64,000 bases of DNA from CAVQWT01 sp963810815 (GTDB lineage: Bacteria; Pseudomonadota; Gammaproteobacteria; Burkholderiales; Casimicrobiaceae). Both the position numbers and the translations under genes were made by a program. The notes under the pieces were generated by a model. It was not told the origin of the DNA. It searched no databases and was given only the letters and a program-made list of their open reading frames with translations. The first letter of the stretch is position 1. Each line of letters begins with the position of its first letter. This document shows positions 50,816 through 59,421 of this stretch, in pieces. The stretch lies in assembly GCA_963810815.1 (NCBI GenBank), contig CAWEPB010000009.1, forward strand, positions 62,001-126,000, given 5' to 3'.

Positions 50816-52291
50816 ATGTCCGAGATCAGCGAAGCCCCGCCGCTGGGCCGGTCCGACGCGCAGGCCAGCGTCCAGGACACGCTCGCCGAGGTAACGACAC
50901 TGCTGCGCAAGCACCGGCTGATCGAAGGCCTGGTGCACGAGCAGATGGAGCACGGTCCCGGCGCCGACCGCCAGGACCTCGTCGACAGCCTCGTCTACCG
51001 GCAGAACAAGACCGAGCTGACGCGCAAGCTCGACCGGCTGCATCCGGCCGACATCGCCTACATCCTGGAAGCGCTGCCGCTCGACGAGCGGCTGTACATC
51101 TGGGACCTGGTCAAGGCCGACCGCGACGGCGACATCCTGCTCGAGGTGTCCGACGCGGTCCGCGAGTCGCTCATCTCCTCGATGGACACCGAGGAGCTGG
51201 TCGCGGCGACCGAGAACCTCGACGCCGAGGAGATCGCCGACCTCGCCCCCGACCTCCCGCAGGAGGTGATGGACGACGTCTTCTCGAGCCTGCCGGTCGA
51301 GGAGCGGGAGCAGCTGCGCGCGGCGATGTCCTTCGACGAGGACATGGTCGGCGCGCTGATGGATTTCGAGGACCTGCAGGTGCGGCCGGACGTCACGCTC
51401 GAGGTCGTGCTGCGCTACCTGCGCCGCTTCGACGAGCTGCCGAGCCAGACCGACCAGCTGTTCGTCGTCGACCGCGACGAGACGCTGCTCGGCGTGCTGC
51501 CGATCGGGAAGCTGATCGTCAACGACCCGGACGTGCTGGTCGAGAAGCTGATGCAGCCGCCGACGGTGACGCTGATGCAGCACGAGAAGGCCGACGAGGC
51601 GGCGCACGCGTTCGAGCGCTACGACCTCGTCTCGGCGCCGGTCGTCGACACCAACGGCAAGCTCGTCGGCCGCGTCACCGTCGACGAGATCCTCGACTTC
51701 GTGCGCGAGCGCGGCCAGGAAGAGATGCTGGCGCAGGCCGGCCTGCGCGAGGAGGAGGACATCTTCGCGTCGGTGTGGAAGAGCTTCCAGAACCGCTGGG
51801 CGTGGCTGGCGATCAACCTCGTGACCGCGTTCATCGCGTCGCGGGTGATCGGCGTGTTCGAGAACTCGATCGGGAAGCTGGTCGCGCTGGCGGCGCTGAT
51901 GCCCATCGTCGCGGGCATCGGCGGCAACTCCGGCAACCAGACGATCACGATGATCGTCCGCGCGGCGGCGCTGGGGCAGGTGAGCCGCGAGCACGCGAAC
52001 AAGCTGATCCGCAAGGAGACGCAGGTCGCGCTGCTCAACGGCGTCATCTGGGGCGGCGTGATGGGCCTGGTGGCGATGCTGCTGTACAAGGACGTGCCGC
52101 TGGGGCTGGTGATGGTGGCGGCGATGACGCTGAACCTGCTGCTGGCCGCGGTGATGGGCGTGCTGATCCCGATGACCATGCTCAAGTTCGGCCGCGACCC
52201 GGCGGTAGGCTCGTCGGTGCTGATCACCGCGGTCACCGATTCGGGCGGCTTTTTCATCTTCCTCGGCCTGGCGACGCTGTTCCTGGTCTGA
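50816..52291 (+). CDS. mgtE: Magnesium transporter MgtE
   Basis: 491 residues: cytoplasmic N-terminal MgtE domain rich in Asp/Glu (about 35-165), a pair of CBS domains (about 170-300; LLGVLPIGKLIV and LVGRVTVDEILDFV), and five membrane segments (about 320-490) with the conserved GIGGNSGNQTITMIVRAAALG that lines the Mg2+ pore. It is gated by intracellular Mg2+. No riboswitch was recognisable upstream. Confidence 0.93.
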   Translation: MSEISEAPPLGRSDAQASVQDTLAEVTTLLRKHRLIEGLVHEQMEHGPGADRQDLVDSLVYRQNKTELTRKLDRLHPADIAYILEALPLDERLYIWDLVKADRDGDILLEVSDAVRESLISSMDTEELVAATENLDAEEIADLAPDLPQEVMDDVFSSLPVEEREQLRAAMSFDEDMVGALMDFEDLQVRPDVTLEVVLRYLRRFDELPSQTDQLFVVDRDETLLGVLPIGKLIVNDPDVLVEKLMQPPTVTLMQHEKADEAAHAFERYDLVSAPVVDTNGKLVGRVTVDEILDFVRERGQEEMLAQAGLREEEDIFASVWKSFQNRWAWLAINLVTAFIASRVIGVFENSIGKLVALAALMPIVAGIGGNSGNQTITMIVRAAALGQVSREHANKLIRKETQVALLNGVIWGGVMGLVAMLLYKDVPLGLVMVAAMTLNLLLAAVMGVLIPMTMLKFGRDPAVGSSVLITAVTDSGGFFIFLGLATLFLV

Positions 52292-52453
52292 CGCCGGCCG
52301 GTCGCCGGATATCCCGCCGGGCGGGGCCCGGCCTGGCGCCCCGCAGTACCATGCGGGTCCGGCCCACGGGGAAATAGACGGGAATAAACGGCGCCGGGTC
52401 CTGTTAGCGCCGGTATCCGCCTGCATCCCGCGGGCCAACCAGGGAGTCTTTCC

Positions 52454-52843
52454 ATGATCAGCGCCATGCGTCGCTTCGCCACCGTCCTCGCCGCTTTCGG
52501 CCTCGTCGTCCTCGCCACGCCGGCCGCGCTCGCCCAGGCCCCCGTCAAGGCCGAAGGCGGCGCGCTCACCAACACCGCCGGCATGACCCTCTACACGTTC
52601 GACAAGGACGCGGCCGGCAGCGGCAAGAGCACCTGCAACGGCCCCTGCGCCGCCAACTGGCCGCCGCTGATGGCCGGCGCCGACGCCAAGCCCGCGGGCG
52701 ACTACAGCATCATCACCCGCGACGACGGTGCGAAGCAGTGGGCGTACAAGGGCCTGCCGCTGTACCTGTGGGCCAAGGACGCGAAGCCCGGCGACAAGAC
52801 CGGCGACGGCTTCAACAACGTCTGGCACGTCGCCAAGCCCTGA
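52454..52843 (+). CDS. COG4315-type secreted repeat protein
   Basis: Small exported protein of 129 residues: signal peptide ending at ALAQ, then two copies of the secreted-repeat pattern (GMTLYTFDKDAAGSGKSTCN, GPCAANWPPL; WAYKGLPLYLWAKDAKPGDK, then GDGFNNVWHV). The family (PF03640-type) has no established activity. It directly precedes an ECF sigma/anti-sigma pair on the same strand and may be part of their regulon. AGGGAG lies upstream of the ATG. Confidence 0.83.
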   Translation: MISAMRRFATVLAAFGLVVLATPAALAQAPVKAEGGALTNTAGMTLYTFDKDAAGSGKSTCNGPCAANWPPLMAGADAKPAGDYSIITRDDGAKQWAYKGLPLYLWAKDAKPGDKTGDGFNNVWHVAKP

Positions 52844-52891
52844 CCCCTCGCCCTCGGCCGCCACCGCCGCGCACCAACCGAATCGCCCGCC

Positions 52892-53443
52892 GTGACCGCC
52901 CGTGCTGCCCCCGGCGACGCGGCCGACGCCCTGCCCCGGCCCGAGCTCGTCGCCGCGCTGCCGCGGATGCGCCGCTACGCACGGGTGCTGACCGGCGACC
53001 CGTCCCGCGCCGACGACCTGGTGCAGGACGCGCTGGCGCGGGCCTGGGAGAAGCGCCGCCTGTGGCGGGCGGGTTCCGATCTGCGCGCCTGGCTGTTCAC
53101 CATCATGCACAACGTGCACGTCAACCAGCTCGCGCTGGCGCGGCGCGAGGCGGGCAACGTTTCCCTCGACGCGCTGGACGAGGACGGTGGCTGGCAGCCC
53201 GCGGTGCGCGGCAACGAGACGCAGCGGTTGGAACTCGCCGAGGTGCTGCGGGCGATGGCGCGGCTGCCCGCGGAGCAGCGCGAGGTGCTGCTGCTGGCCG
53301 CGGTGGAGGAGTTGCGCTACGAGGAGATCGCCGCGGTGCTCGCGGTGCCGATCGGCACCGTGATGTCGCGGCTCTCGCGCGCCCGCGAACGGCTGCGCGG
53401 GCTGATGGCCGAGCCCGCGGCGTCGCTGCGGGTCGTGAAGTGA
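52892..53443 (+). CDS. ECF RNA polymerase sigma factor
   Basis: Sigma-70-family protein of 183 residues. Region 2 (RYARVLTGDPSRADDLVQDA, LRAWLFTIMHNVHVNQL) and region 4 (LPAEQREVLLLAAVEELRYE, IPIGTVMSRLSRARERLR-type helix) are clear. GTG start. The next gene encodes its likely anti-sigma factor 16 bases downstream. Confidence 0.87.
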   Translation: MTARAAPGDAADALPRPELVAALPRMRRYARVLTGDPSRADDLVQDALARAWEKRRLWRAGSDLRAWLFTIMHNVHVNQLALARREAGNVSLDALDEDGGWQPAVRGNETQRLELAEVLRAMARLPAEQREVLLLAAVEELRYEEIAAVLAVPIGTVMSRLSRARERLRGLMAEPAASLRVVK

Positions 53444-53459
53444 CCACGAGACGGAGATC

Positions 53460-54281
53460 ATGACTTCGACGCCGGCACTGCCGCCGACCGACGACGACCT
53501 CAATGCGTACGCGGACGGTCAGCTTTCCGCCGACCGCGCGGCGGCGGTCGCCGCGGCGCTCGCGCGCGACCCGGCGCTGCTGGCGCGGGTGGCCGACGTC
53601 CGCGCGCAGAACGCCGCCTTGCGCGACGCCCTCGACCCGATGCTGGCCGAGCCGATTCCCGAGCGGCTGCTCGAGGCGACGTCGGCGCCGCCCGCGGCGG
53701 CGCGGGCGGGACTGCCGCGCTGGCTCCGGCCGGCGTTCGCGGCGGCAGCGACGCTGGTGCTCGGCATCGCGCTGGGCTGGCTCGGCCGCGAGGTGACGCT
53801 GGAGCGCGCCGGCACGCCGACCACCTTCGCCCGCGCCGCGGCCGTCACCCATGCGCTGTACAGCGTCGACCAGCGGCGTCCGGTGGAGGTGTGGGCGAAC
53901 GAGGAGAAGGGGCTCGTCACCTGGCTTACCCGGCGGCTCGGCGTGCAGGCGCACGCGCCCGATCTCAACGCCGTCGGCTACGCGCTGGTCGGCGGGCGGC
54001 TGGTCGCCGGCAACGACAAGCCGACGGCGCTGCTGATGTACGAGAATGCCGACAAGGAACGCCTGACGCTGCAATGGCGCAAGACCGGCTCCGGCTCCGG
54101 CCCGGGCATCGGCGAGACGGCGTTCCGCTACGCCATCGAGGACGGGGTCGGCGTGTTCTACTGGGTCGAGGAGGGATGCGCGTACGCCCTCAGCGGCAAG
54201 CTCGACCGCAGCCAGCTCCTCGCCGTCGCCCGTGTCGTCTACGGCCAGATCACCGCTGCCGAGGCCTCGGGCACGCACTGA
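53460..54281 (+). CDS. Transmembrane anti-sigma factor
   Basis: 273 residues: a short cytoplasmic anti-sigma part (DDDLNAYADGQLSADRAAAV), one membrane segment at about 82-102, and a periplasmic domain of about 170 residues. The N-terminal pattern and position after an ECF sigma gene match RsiW/ChrR-like anti-sigma factors without the zinc His-x3-Cys motif. Signal sensed is unknown. Confidence 0.85.
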   Translation: MTSTPALPPTDDDLNAYADGQLSADRAAAVAAALARDPALLARVADVRAQNAALRDALDPMLAEPIPERLLEATSAPPAAARAGLPRWLRPAFAAAATLVLGIALGWLGREVTLERAGTPTTFARAAAVTHALYSVDQRRPVEVWANEEKGLVTWLTRRLGVQAHAPDLNAVGYALVGGRLVAGNDKPTALLMYENADKERLTLQWRKTGSGSGPGIGETAFRYAIEDGVGVFYWVEEGCAYALSGKLDRSQLLAVARVVYGQITAAEASGTH

Positions 54282-54285
54282 GGCA

Positions 54286-54343
54286 GCCGGCGCGCTCGAC
54301 GCGCCGCATCGGGGGACGACGCCGGCGCGCTCGACGCGCCGCA
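54286..54343. repeat. Two 23-bp direct repeats, each a hairpin
   Basis: GCCGGCGCGCTCGACGCGCC plus GCA occurs twice, 35 bases apart, starting five bases after the anti-sigma stop. Each copy folds as a 7-bp stem CGGCGCG/CGCGCCG with a CTCGA loop. Possibly tandem terminators or a REP-like element; no T-run. Confidence 0.6.
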
Positions 54344-54401
54344 CGGTGGCCGGGCAGAATGGCGCCTCCCGCCTGTCTCCCGCCCGTCTTCCGACTATTC
54401 C

Positions 54402-55535
54402 ATGCCGCAACGACCTCCCGCCCGCGTCGGCGATCCCGCTTCCGCCATCGACACGCCGGCGCTGGTGCTCGACCTCGACCCGTTCGAGCGCAACCTCGAC
54501 CTGATGGCCAGCGCGGTGCGCGGCGCCGGGCTCGCGCTGCGGCCGCACGCCAAGTCGCACAAGTGCCCGGAGATCGCGCTGCGGCAGCTCGAGCGCGGGG
54601 CCGTCGGGATCTGCTGCCAGAAGGTCGACGAGGCGGCCGCGTTCGTCGACGCGGGGATCCGCGACGTGCTGGTCACCAACGAGATCGTCGCCGATGCGAA
54701 GCTCGCGCGGCTCGCCGCGCTGGCGCAGCGCGCGACCGTCGGCGTCCTCGCCGACGACGCGGCGACCGTGGCGCGGATCGGCCGCGCCGCGCGTGCCGCC
54801 GGGGTGACGCTCGACGTGCTGGTCGAGGTCGACGTCGGCGCGCATCGCTGCGGCGTGGCGCCGGGCGCGCCGGCGGCGGCGCTCGCCGCCGCGATCGCGC
54901 GCGAAGGCGGGCTGCGGCTGCGCGGCATCCACGCGTACCACGGCGCCGCGCAGCACCTGCGGACGCCGGCGGAGCGCGCGTCCGCGATCGGCGCCGCGGC
55001 GATGCTGGCGGCGCAGTCGAAGGCGGCGATCGAGGCGGCCGGCCTCGCCTGCCCGGTGGTGACCGGCGCGGGCACCGGCACCTGGCAGCTCGAGCGCGAC
55101 AGCCGCGTGTGGACCGAGCTGCAGCCGGGCTCGTACGTCTTCATGGACGCCGACTACCAGCGCAACGCGCTCGCCGCCGACCAGCACGCGTTCGAGCAGA
55201 GCCTCTACGTCGTGGCGACGGTGATGAGCGCGGTCGCGCCCGATCGCGCCGTGGTCGACGCCGGGCTCAAGGCCTTCGCCTTCGACTCGGGTCCGCCGCA
55301 GGTGTACGCGGCGCGCGGCCTCGAGTACGTGAAGGCGTCCGACGAGCACGGCGTGATCGCGGTGTCCGGCGACCTGGCGGCCACGGGCGCCGCGCCGCCG
55401 CGCGTCGGCGACCGGCTGTGGCTGGTCCCCGGGCACTGCGACCCCACGGTCAATCTCTACGACTGGATCGTCGGCGTGCGCGGCGACCGGGTCGAGTCGT
55501 TGTGGCCGGTCGCGGCGCGCGGCGCGCTGGGCTGA
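54402..55535 (+). CDS. D-threonine aldolase/DSD1-family PLP enzyme
   Basis: Alanine-racemase-fold (fold III) PLP enzyme of 377 residues. DTPALVLDLDPFERNLDLM and RPHAKSHKCPEIA hold the PLP Lys, GIHAYHGAAQ follows, and the C-terminal metal motif is PGHCDPTVN. This is the D-threonine/D-serine aldolase-dehydratase family, which cleaves D-3-hydroxy-amino acids. Stands alone between hairpins; the substrate range cannot be told from sequence. Confidence 0.85.
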   Translation: MPQRPPARVGDPASAIDTPALVLDLDPFERNLDLMASAVRGAGLALRPHAKSHKCPEIALRQLERGAVGICCQKVDEAAAFVDAGIRDVLVTNEIVADAKLARLAALAQRATVGVLADDAATVARIGRAARAAGVTLDVLVEVDVGAHRCGVAPGAPAAALAAAIAREGGLRLRGIHAYHGAAQHLRTPAERASAIGAAAMLAAQSKAAIEAAGLACPVVTGAGTGTWQLERDSRVWTELQPGSYVFMDADYQRNALAADQHAFEQSLYVVATVMSAVAPDRAVVDAGLKAFAFDSGPPQVYAARGLEYVKASDEHGVIAVSGDLAATGAAPPRVGDRLWLVPGHCDPTVNLYDWIVGVRGDRVESLWPVAARGALG

Positions 55536-55648
55536 GGCGCGCGCCCCCCGGCGCGGGCTGAGACACGCACCCGCCGGCGCGCCGGGCCGGGGCCGACGGC
55601 GGACGGGCATCCGGACGGCGTGGAGCGGCGCGACGCGCTGCCTGCGCG

Positions 55649-56536
55649 TCACTCGACGCGAATCAGCGCCTGCAGGCGGTGCTCGGCGCCCGGCGCCAGC
55701 GTCAGCGCGTTGTCGACGGCATTCGCCGTCTCGACGCAGACCATCGACGGCCACTCGTCGTCGCCGAAATCGGGCATCGCCGCGGCCTTGGCGATCCACG
55801 GATTCCAGACCACCGTGGTGCGCGAGCCGCGCTTTTCGATCACGATCCGCCGTGCGAGCGTGGGGTCGACGATGGTGGTGGTCGCTTCGGTGTCGAGATA
55901 GGGGCGATCCGTTTCGCCGGTGAACCGGATCGGGACGGCGTCCTGCACGCAGCGCGCCCCGTTCCGGACCTTGTCCAGGTAGGTCGCGCCGGCGAGGCCC
56001 TCGACGGCGACCTTGCGGATGTCGCCGACCGCGAAGTAGGTGTGCAGCGCCTCCTGGATCGTGCAGGCGTCGTCGCCGAGGTTGCGGACGCGCAGATCCA
56101 GCGACAGCTGCGCTCCGAAGATCGCGCTGAACGTCAGCGCGCAGTGGTGCGGCCAGAGCTCGCGGGTCTCGGCGCCGGTCGGGAGCGACAGCGTCACCGC
56201 CACCGCGTCGTCCGCCGTGCGCTCGACGGCGTCGAGGGTCCAGGGCCGGAGCCGCGCGAAGCCGTGGGCCGGGCGCGATGGATCCGACGGATGCGGCCCG
56301 AACCAGGGAAAGCAGATCGGAATCCCGCCGCGGATCGGCCGCCCCGGCGCGAAGCCGCTGGCGCGGCTCATCCAGATCACCGGCGCGGCCCCCTTGGGCT
56401 GCCACGCGGTGACGTGCGCGCCGTGGAGGTAGATCTCGCCGGTGCAGGTCGCGGTCTCGATGCGCAGCCGTTCGAGGCCGCCGTGGCCGGGTTGCCGCGT
56501 GACGCCCGAAGGCAGGGGGATCGGGGGAGGGGTCAT
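55649..56536 (-). CDS. D-hexose-6-phosphate mutarotase (aldose 1-epimerase family)
   Basis: 295 residues, YeaD-type fold. Motifs: GAHVTAWQPKGAAPVIWMS, RGGIPICFPWFGPH, AHGFARLRPW with the catalytic His, EALHTYFAVGDI, and WNPWIAKAAAMPDFGDDEWP with Glu in VCVETANAVDN. It interconverts anomers of glucose-6-phosphate-like sugars. First of three minus-strand genes reading the same way in this stretch. Confidence 0.88.
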   Translation of the reverse strand: MTPPPIPLPSGVTRQPGHGGLERLRIETATCTGEIYLHGAHVTAWQPKGAAPVIWMSRASGFAPGRPIRGGIPICFPWFGPHPSDPSRPAHGFARLRPWTLDAVERTADDAVAVTLSLPTGAETRELWPHHCALTFSAIFGAQLSLDLRVRNLGDDACTIQEALHTYFAVGDIRKVAVEGLAGATYLDKVRNGARCVQDAVPIRFTGETDRPYLDTEATTTIVDPTLARRIVIEKRGSRTTVVWNPWIAKAAAMPDFGDDEWPSMVCVETANAVDNALTLAPGAEHRLQALIRVE

Positions 56537-56556
56537 GGAAGGCTCGGGGACGGAGT

Positions 56557-57204
56557 TCACAGCGTGACCAGCCCGCGCGGCGTGCGCAGCATCGCGGCCA
56601 GCCGCGGCGACGTCGCGAAGGTCACTTTCAGCACCTCGCCGAGGCCGAGCGCCGCCAGCGCCGCCCGCACCGGTGCGGGGTCCGGGTGCTCGCCCGCGAG
56701 CTGCACCAGCGTCACCGGCGCTGGCGGCAACGCGTCGGCGGGGTGCTGCGGCACGTCCCACTGGATCAGCGTCGGCACCAGGCCGCGGCCGGGGCGCGCG
56801 CCGTCGTCGGGAATGGTGATGCGCCAGCGGTAGTCGCCGCGCGCCATCGGCTGGACGGGGCCGAGCGCGATCGGGCACGACGGCGCGGCGCGCGCGATGT
56901 CGTCGGTGCGCGCGACCCAGTGGACGAGCCGCGGGCCCTCGGCGAGCGCGGCGACGAGCGTGGGGTGGTCGAGGTCGAACCAGCGCGGCCGTGCCGGCTT
57001 CGCGCCGTCCGGGTCGACCGCGATCACCTCGAGATAGAAGCGCTCGCCCAGGCGCAGCAGCGCATTGTGCGTGCCCATCGCGGCGTGCCTGCCGCCGGGG
57101 CGCGGCACGCTGCCGGTCAGGTCGCCGACGTATTCGATGCCCTCGGCGAGCGTGGTCGCGGCGACGACCAGGTGATCGGGAACGGCGACGAGGGGCGTGG
57201 CCAT
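56557..57204 (-). CDS. VOC-superfamily (glyoxalase-like) protein
   Basis: 215 residues with the glyoxalase-like (PF13468-type) pattern: PDHLVVAATTLAEGIEYVGD, GGRHAAMGTHNALLRLGERF, YLEVIAVDPD. It carries His and Glu at the positions used for metal in this group. Activity is unknown. Lies eight bases after the depolymerase-like gene on the same strand, probably cotranscribed. Confidence 0.78.
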   Translation of the reverse strand: MATPLVAVPDHLVVAATTLAEGIEYVGDLTGSVPRPGGRHAAMGTHNALLRLGERFYLEVIAVDPDGAKPARPRWFDLDHPTLVAALAEGPRLVHWVARTDDIARAAPSCPIALGPVQPMARGDYRWRITIPDDGARPGRGLVPTLIQWDVPQHPADALPPAPVTLVQLAGEHPDPAPVRAALAALGLGEVLKVTFATSPRLAAMLRTPRGLVTL

Positions 57205-57212
57205 GCGGCAGT

Positions 57213-58254
57213 CTACGACAAGGCGTCGCGCAGGAAGTCGCCGACCAGCGCCGTCGCCGGCGGACCCTCGGCCTCGTTGAACGGCAGCGCGGGATCGCCG
57301 CCGCTCCACGCATGGGCGAGGCCGCTCACCAGGACGTAGCGCGCGACCAGGCGACCGTCGACGCGCCAGTCGCGGACCACCGCCGAGCGCCCGCCATCCT
57401 GCACGGTGCGGGTGGCGTCGGCATCGGGCAGCACCGTCGCCGGGAGCATCGCGTTGGCGACGGCCGGGTGGCCGTTGAGACGCAGGTACTGGCGCAGCGT
57501 CGCCGTCGCGTTGCGGGACGCGACGACGGTGTCGCGATCGCCGTGGATCGCCAGCAGCGGCACCGGCAGCGACGCCGGCGGCGTCGCGGCGCGCACGTCG
57601 GTCGCCGGCGCCTCGACGTCCTGCTCCGGCCCGCGCTGCATCACGCCCAGCGCGGTCAACGGGGAGGCCGCCGCGCCGCAGGCGACCCCCGAATGCACGA
57701 CGACGCCGCGGACGAGGCCGGGGTGACGCACCCCCATCACCGCGGCCAGCGCGCCGCCCGCCGACATGCCGGCGACGACGACCCGCGCCGGATCGACGCG
57801 ACGCCACCGCGAGACCTTGCGGATCATCGCGGCGACGATCGCCGCCTCGCCGCCGCCGCTCGCCGTCGCGGCGTCGAACCAGTTCCAGCACCGCCACGGA
57901 TTGGCGCGCTCCTTCTGCCGCGGCAGCAGCACCAGCGCGCCGAGCGCATCGGCAAGTTCGGTCACCCGGTTGCCCTGCGCGAACTCCTCGGGCGTCTGCT
58001 TGCAGCCGTGGCAGAACACCAGCAGCGGCGCGCGGCGCCACCGCGAATACCCGCGCGGCAGGTAGAGCAGGTACTCGCGCCGCGGCCAGACGAGCGGCGC
58101 GGCGGCGAGGAAGCCGCGCCAGGTCCCTGCCGCTCCGGTGACGAAGCGGCCCGGGGCGGGCTCGCGGCGAACCAGCCGGGCGAACCAGCGGGCGGCGCGG
58201 CTCCAGAACGAGCCCGCCGGGCGGCGGCGCTGGCGTGTCCGGATCGATCGGCAT
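57213..58254 (-). CDS. PHB-depolymerase-like esterase (LpqC family); 5' end uncertain
   Basis: Alpha/beta hydrolase of about 345 residues. PLLVFCHGCKQTPEEFAQGN gives the oxyanion region, GMSAGGALA the Ser elbow, HGDRDTVV the Asp and GLAHAWSGG the His. It acts on polyhydroxybutyrate oligomers or related esters. No ATG in frame lies at the expected N-terminus. An ATG at 58254 is out of frame with the body and would join it if one base were removed at about 58200-58240. The 5' coordinate is therefore provisional. Confidence 0.65.
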
Positions 58255-58326
58255 GGTGTCGAATCGTCGCGTCCGGGTCGTGGCGAGTGGTCCTGCGGCG
58301 CCCGCGCCCCCGCACGCGGTGGCCCG

Positions 58327-59364
58327 TTACTTCGACCCGACCACCGTGGGCGCCGGACCGTTGTTCGTGTTTCCCCAGATGAAGTTGTTGCCCTGCGATT
58401 CGACGACGCCGCCGGCAAGAGCTGAATGCCGATCGACGTTCTGCGCGATCGTGGTCCCCGCGAGCCGTGCGGTCGAATTGCTGCCCGACCGACAGGGCCG
58501 TCCGCGGTTTTGCGCGAGCGTCGAGCCGGTGATCGTCGCGTACGTCGATCCGGAATTGTCGATGCCGACGGCGAATCCCGTGCGTTGCGCGACACGACGC
58601 ACCGATCGAGCGGTCAGGAGTATGACGCGTGGCGGCGCCGGTCGACGGTGTAGACACCAACGAAATTCTGCGTGATCAGGGAATCGACGACCACGACATT
58701 GGCGAAGTTCCCCGACGTGGATTCCGACGTGAATTCCCGCTCGCATCGATCCGTTCGAGCACGGCCGACGCGGTGTCGGCGGACAGCGATCCCGCCGGAC
58801 GACGACCGCATTGTCGCTGCTGACAGCCAGGTCGACGGCGTGAAGACTGCCGGCCCCCTCCCCCGGGGGCGGAGTTCGAAGCCGGACTCCGCTGCCAGCC
58901 TCGAAACCGGAGATCCGCGTGCGCGCGACCTCCAATGTCCCGGCACCCGTGAAATGGATGCCGTTGCCGTTCGAACCCTGACTGTTGATGACGAGCCCCT
59001 GCAGCACGACCTTGTCCGACGGGGACGGCGTCGCGACGGTGACCCCGTCGCCCGAGAACACCGAGATTCCGGCGTAGACCCCCGCGGGCGCCAGGATCGA
59101 GACCGACTTGGCGATCGTGACGGGGCCGTAGCCGCCGGAGTCCTGCACGATCACCTCGCCGCCGGCGTTGGTTGCCGCGATGGCCGCCGTGAAGCTCCGG
59201 CAGGGTGCGGCGATCGAGCAGGCGGGGTTGTCGACCCCCGACGTCGACACGAAGGTGCGTTGCGACGCGGCGAGCGCCGGGGCGGAGGCAGTCGCGACGG
59301 CCAGCGACAGCGCGACGGGGGCGGCGACGCGGCGGGCGCGGGCGAGGAGGCTGCTTCGAATCAT
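58327..59364 (-). pseudogene. Right-handed beta-helix exported protein, multiply frameshifted
   Basis: Begins with a good signal peptide (cleavage near ALAASQ) and the typical start of a family of about 340-residue beta-helix proteins: RTFVSTSGVDNPACSIAAPC, GGEVIVQDSGGYGPVTI, GVYAGISVFSGDGVTV. After about residue 185 the conserved text continues in other frames: SLSADTASAVLERIDASGN, then NVVVVDSLITQNFVGVYTV, then RCVVSRNA, then GFAVGIDNSGSTYATITGST. At least four frame changes fall within about 250 bases (58570-58815). It is either decayed or badly sequenced there; the last 85 residues and stop are again in the first frame. Confidence 0.7.
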
Positions 59365-59421
59365 GAGGCTACTCCCGAGGCCCCGGTGGGGGGCGGCCGG
59401 CGAGGGGGCCTGCACCAGCCG

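Noticed and set aside
53121..56405. Very long open frame on the minus strand opposite the anti-sigma and PLP-enzyme genes
   Set aside because: Composition is Arg/Ala/Gly low-complexity, it shows no domain, and it lies opposite well-conserved genes; a product of high GC at third positions.
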